The position numbers and the translations under genes are program-made. Of a DNA stretch of 64,000 bases, positions 63,604 through 64,000 are shown piece after piece. The notes below the pieces were generated by a model. That model made no database searches and was not told the DNA's origin. It saw only the letters and a program-made list of their open reading frames with translations. This DNA is from a bacterium 1XD21-13. Lineage in GTDB: Bacteria; Bacillota; Clostridia; Lachnospirales; Lachnospiraceae. The stretch spans positions 345,099 through 409,098 of the forward strand of contig QZDX01000001.1 of NCBI GenBank assembly GCA_009917555.1, in the 5' to 3' direction. Within the stretch, counting starts at the first letter, position 1. Every line of letters starts with the position of its first letter.

Positions 63604-63927
63604 GTCAAAGTTGCGTGTCAAACGTAACACAAGCGAACCTTGATAACTAAACAGTGTAAAAACCTTGAAAATTCACAAAAAAGGTTTCGGAGCGCGAAGC
63701 GCCCGGGGGCTTGCAGGCAATGGATGAGGAGCTTGCTCATCAGACATTGAATGGAAGGACCCGGACAATGCGAAGCATTGCGAAACCGAACGTGAACGAG
63801 AGACTTTGTCTCGAGTTTGCGTAGAGTTAATTCAAGAACAGCCTTATTTCAGAGATGGAATAAAGCGACCTAAAACAGTAAGAACGGGAAGAAATTGCTA
63901 GTAGTGATTTCTGACCAGACAAACACT
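63604..63927 (+). other. rRNA leader with boxA-like site and structured element
   Basis: The transcribed leader contains GAACCTTGATAACTAAACAG (63635-63654), resembling the boxA antitermination site of Firmicutes. A 105-base structured block (63683-63787) is bounded by GGTTTCG and CGAAACC and holds internal hairpins GCGC-GAA-GCGC, ATGAG-n7-CTCAT and AATGC-GAA-GCATT. A further GAGAC-TTT-GTCTC hairpin follows at about 63800. These probably guide 16S precursor processing. No protein gene is seen. Confidence 0.6.

Positions 63928-64000
<73 letters not shown>

Overview
The window looks like a chromosomal stretch of an anaerobic, probably spore-forming member of the Lachnospiraceae (Clostridia). Evidence: a Firmicutes-type 16S rRNA start at the right edge, a Clostridia-type Na+ V-ATPase operon, sporulation genes (spmB, a LysM/GH18 spore-lytic enzyme, bofA, a yaaL-like DUF2508 gene), a T-box leader on metG, glycyl radical enzymes that need anoxia, and a Gram-positive Tad pilus locus. 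Family calls rest on reading the translations by eye; no database search was possible.

Left part (1-16.4 kb). After the end of an unidentified gene and nagA comes a one-direction cluster: a sulfonate/taurine-type ABC transporter (permease, ATPase, lipoprotein), glycyl radical enzyme 1, a small transaldolase, one glycyl radical activase, a shorter glycyl radical enzyme 2, a Gfo/Idh/MocA oxidoreductase and a TauE/SafE-type exporter. An importer of sulfonate type at one end and an anion (sulfite-type) exporter at the other make this a candidate anaerobic organosulfonate (C-S bond) fermentation locus. It is followed by larE-larB-larC, which make the nickel-pincer cofactor, and an MFS transporter. 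No larA racemase is present.

Middle part (16.4-37.5 kb). Two tRNA genes and a sodium:alanine symporter lie on the minus strand. The nine-gene V-ATPase operon (H/G-I-K-E-C-F-A-B-D) reads the other way. A glucose-type PTS permease follows, with a ribonucleic antiterminator/terminator leader and its own BglG/LicT-family antiterminator gene. Then come sporulation genes, a DUF885 protein and T-box-controlled metG.

Sugar cluster (37.5-49.7 kb). Two DeoR regulators, a SIS-domain isomerase, two YjbQ-family proteins, an amidohydrolase, a ribose-type ABC importer, an FGGY kinase and a triosephosphate-isomerase-like enzyme form a carbohydrate-catabolic island. Two of its promoters carry the same 13-bp palindrome in the spacer between -35 and -10, and two share a 29-bp block around the -35, so it looks like one regulon. 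No dehydrogenase is visible, which suggests a ketose substrate.

Right part (49.7-64 kb). DUF2508 and bofA are followed by a Tad/Flp pilus operon (TadZ, CpaF, TadB, TadC, a 56-aa Flp pilin, DUF5702, two TadE-like pseudopilins, A24 prepilin peptidase, FHA protein). An AT-rich VapD-like toxin and probable antitoxin are inserted directly behind it. Housekeeping genes follow (tatD, rsmA, a family of unknown function, tadA), then tRNA-Ser and the promoters, structured leader and first bases of an rRNA operon.
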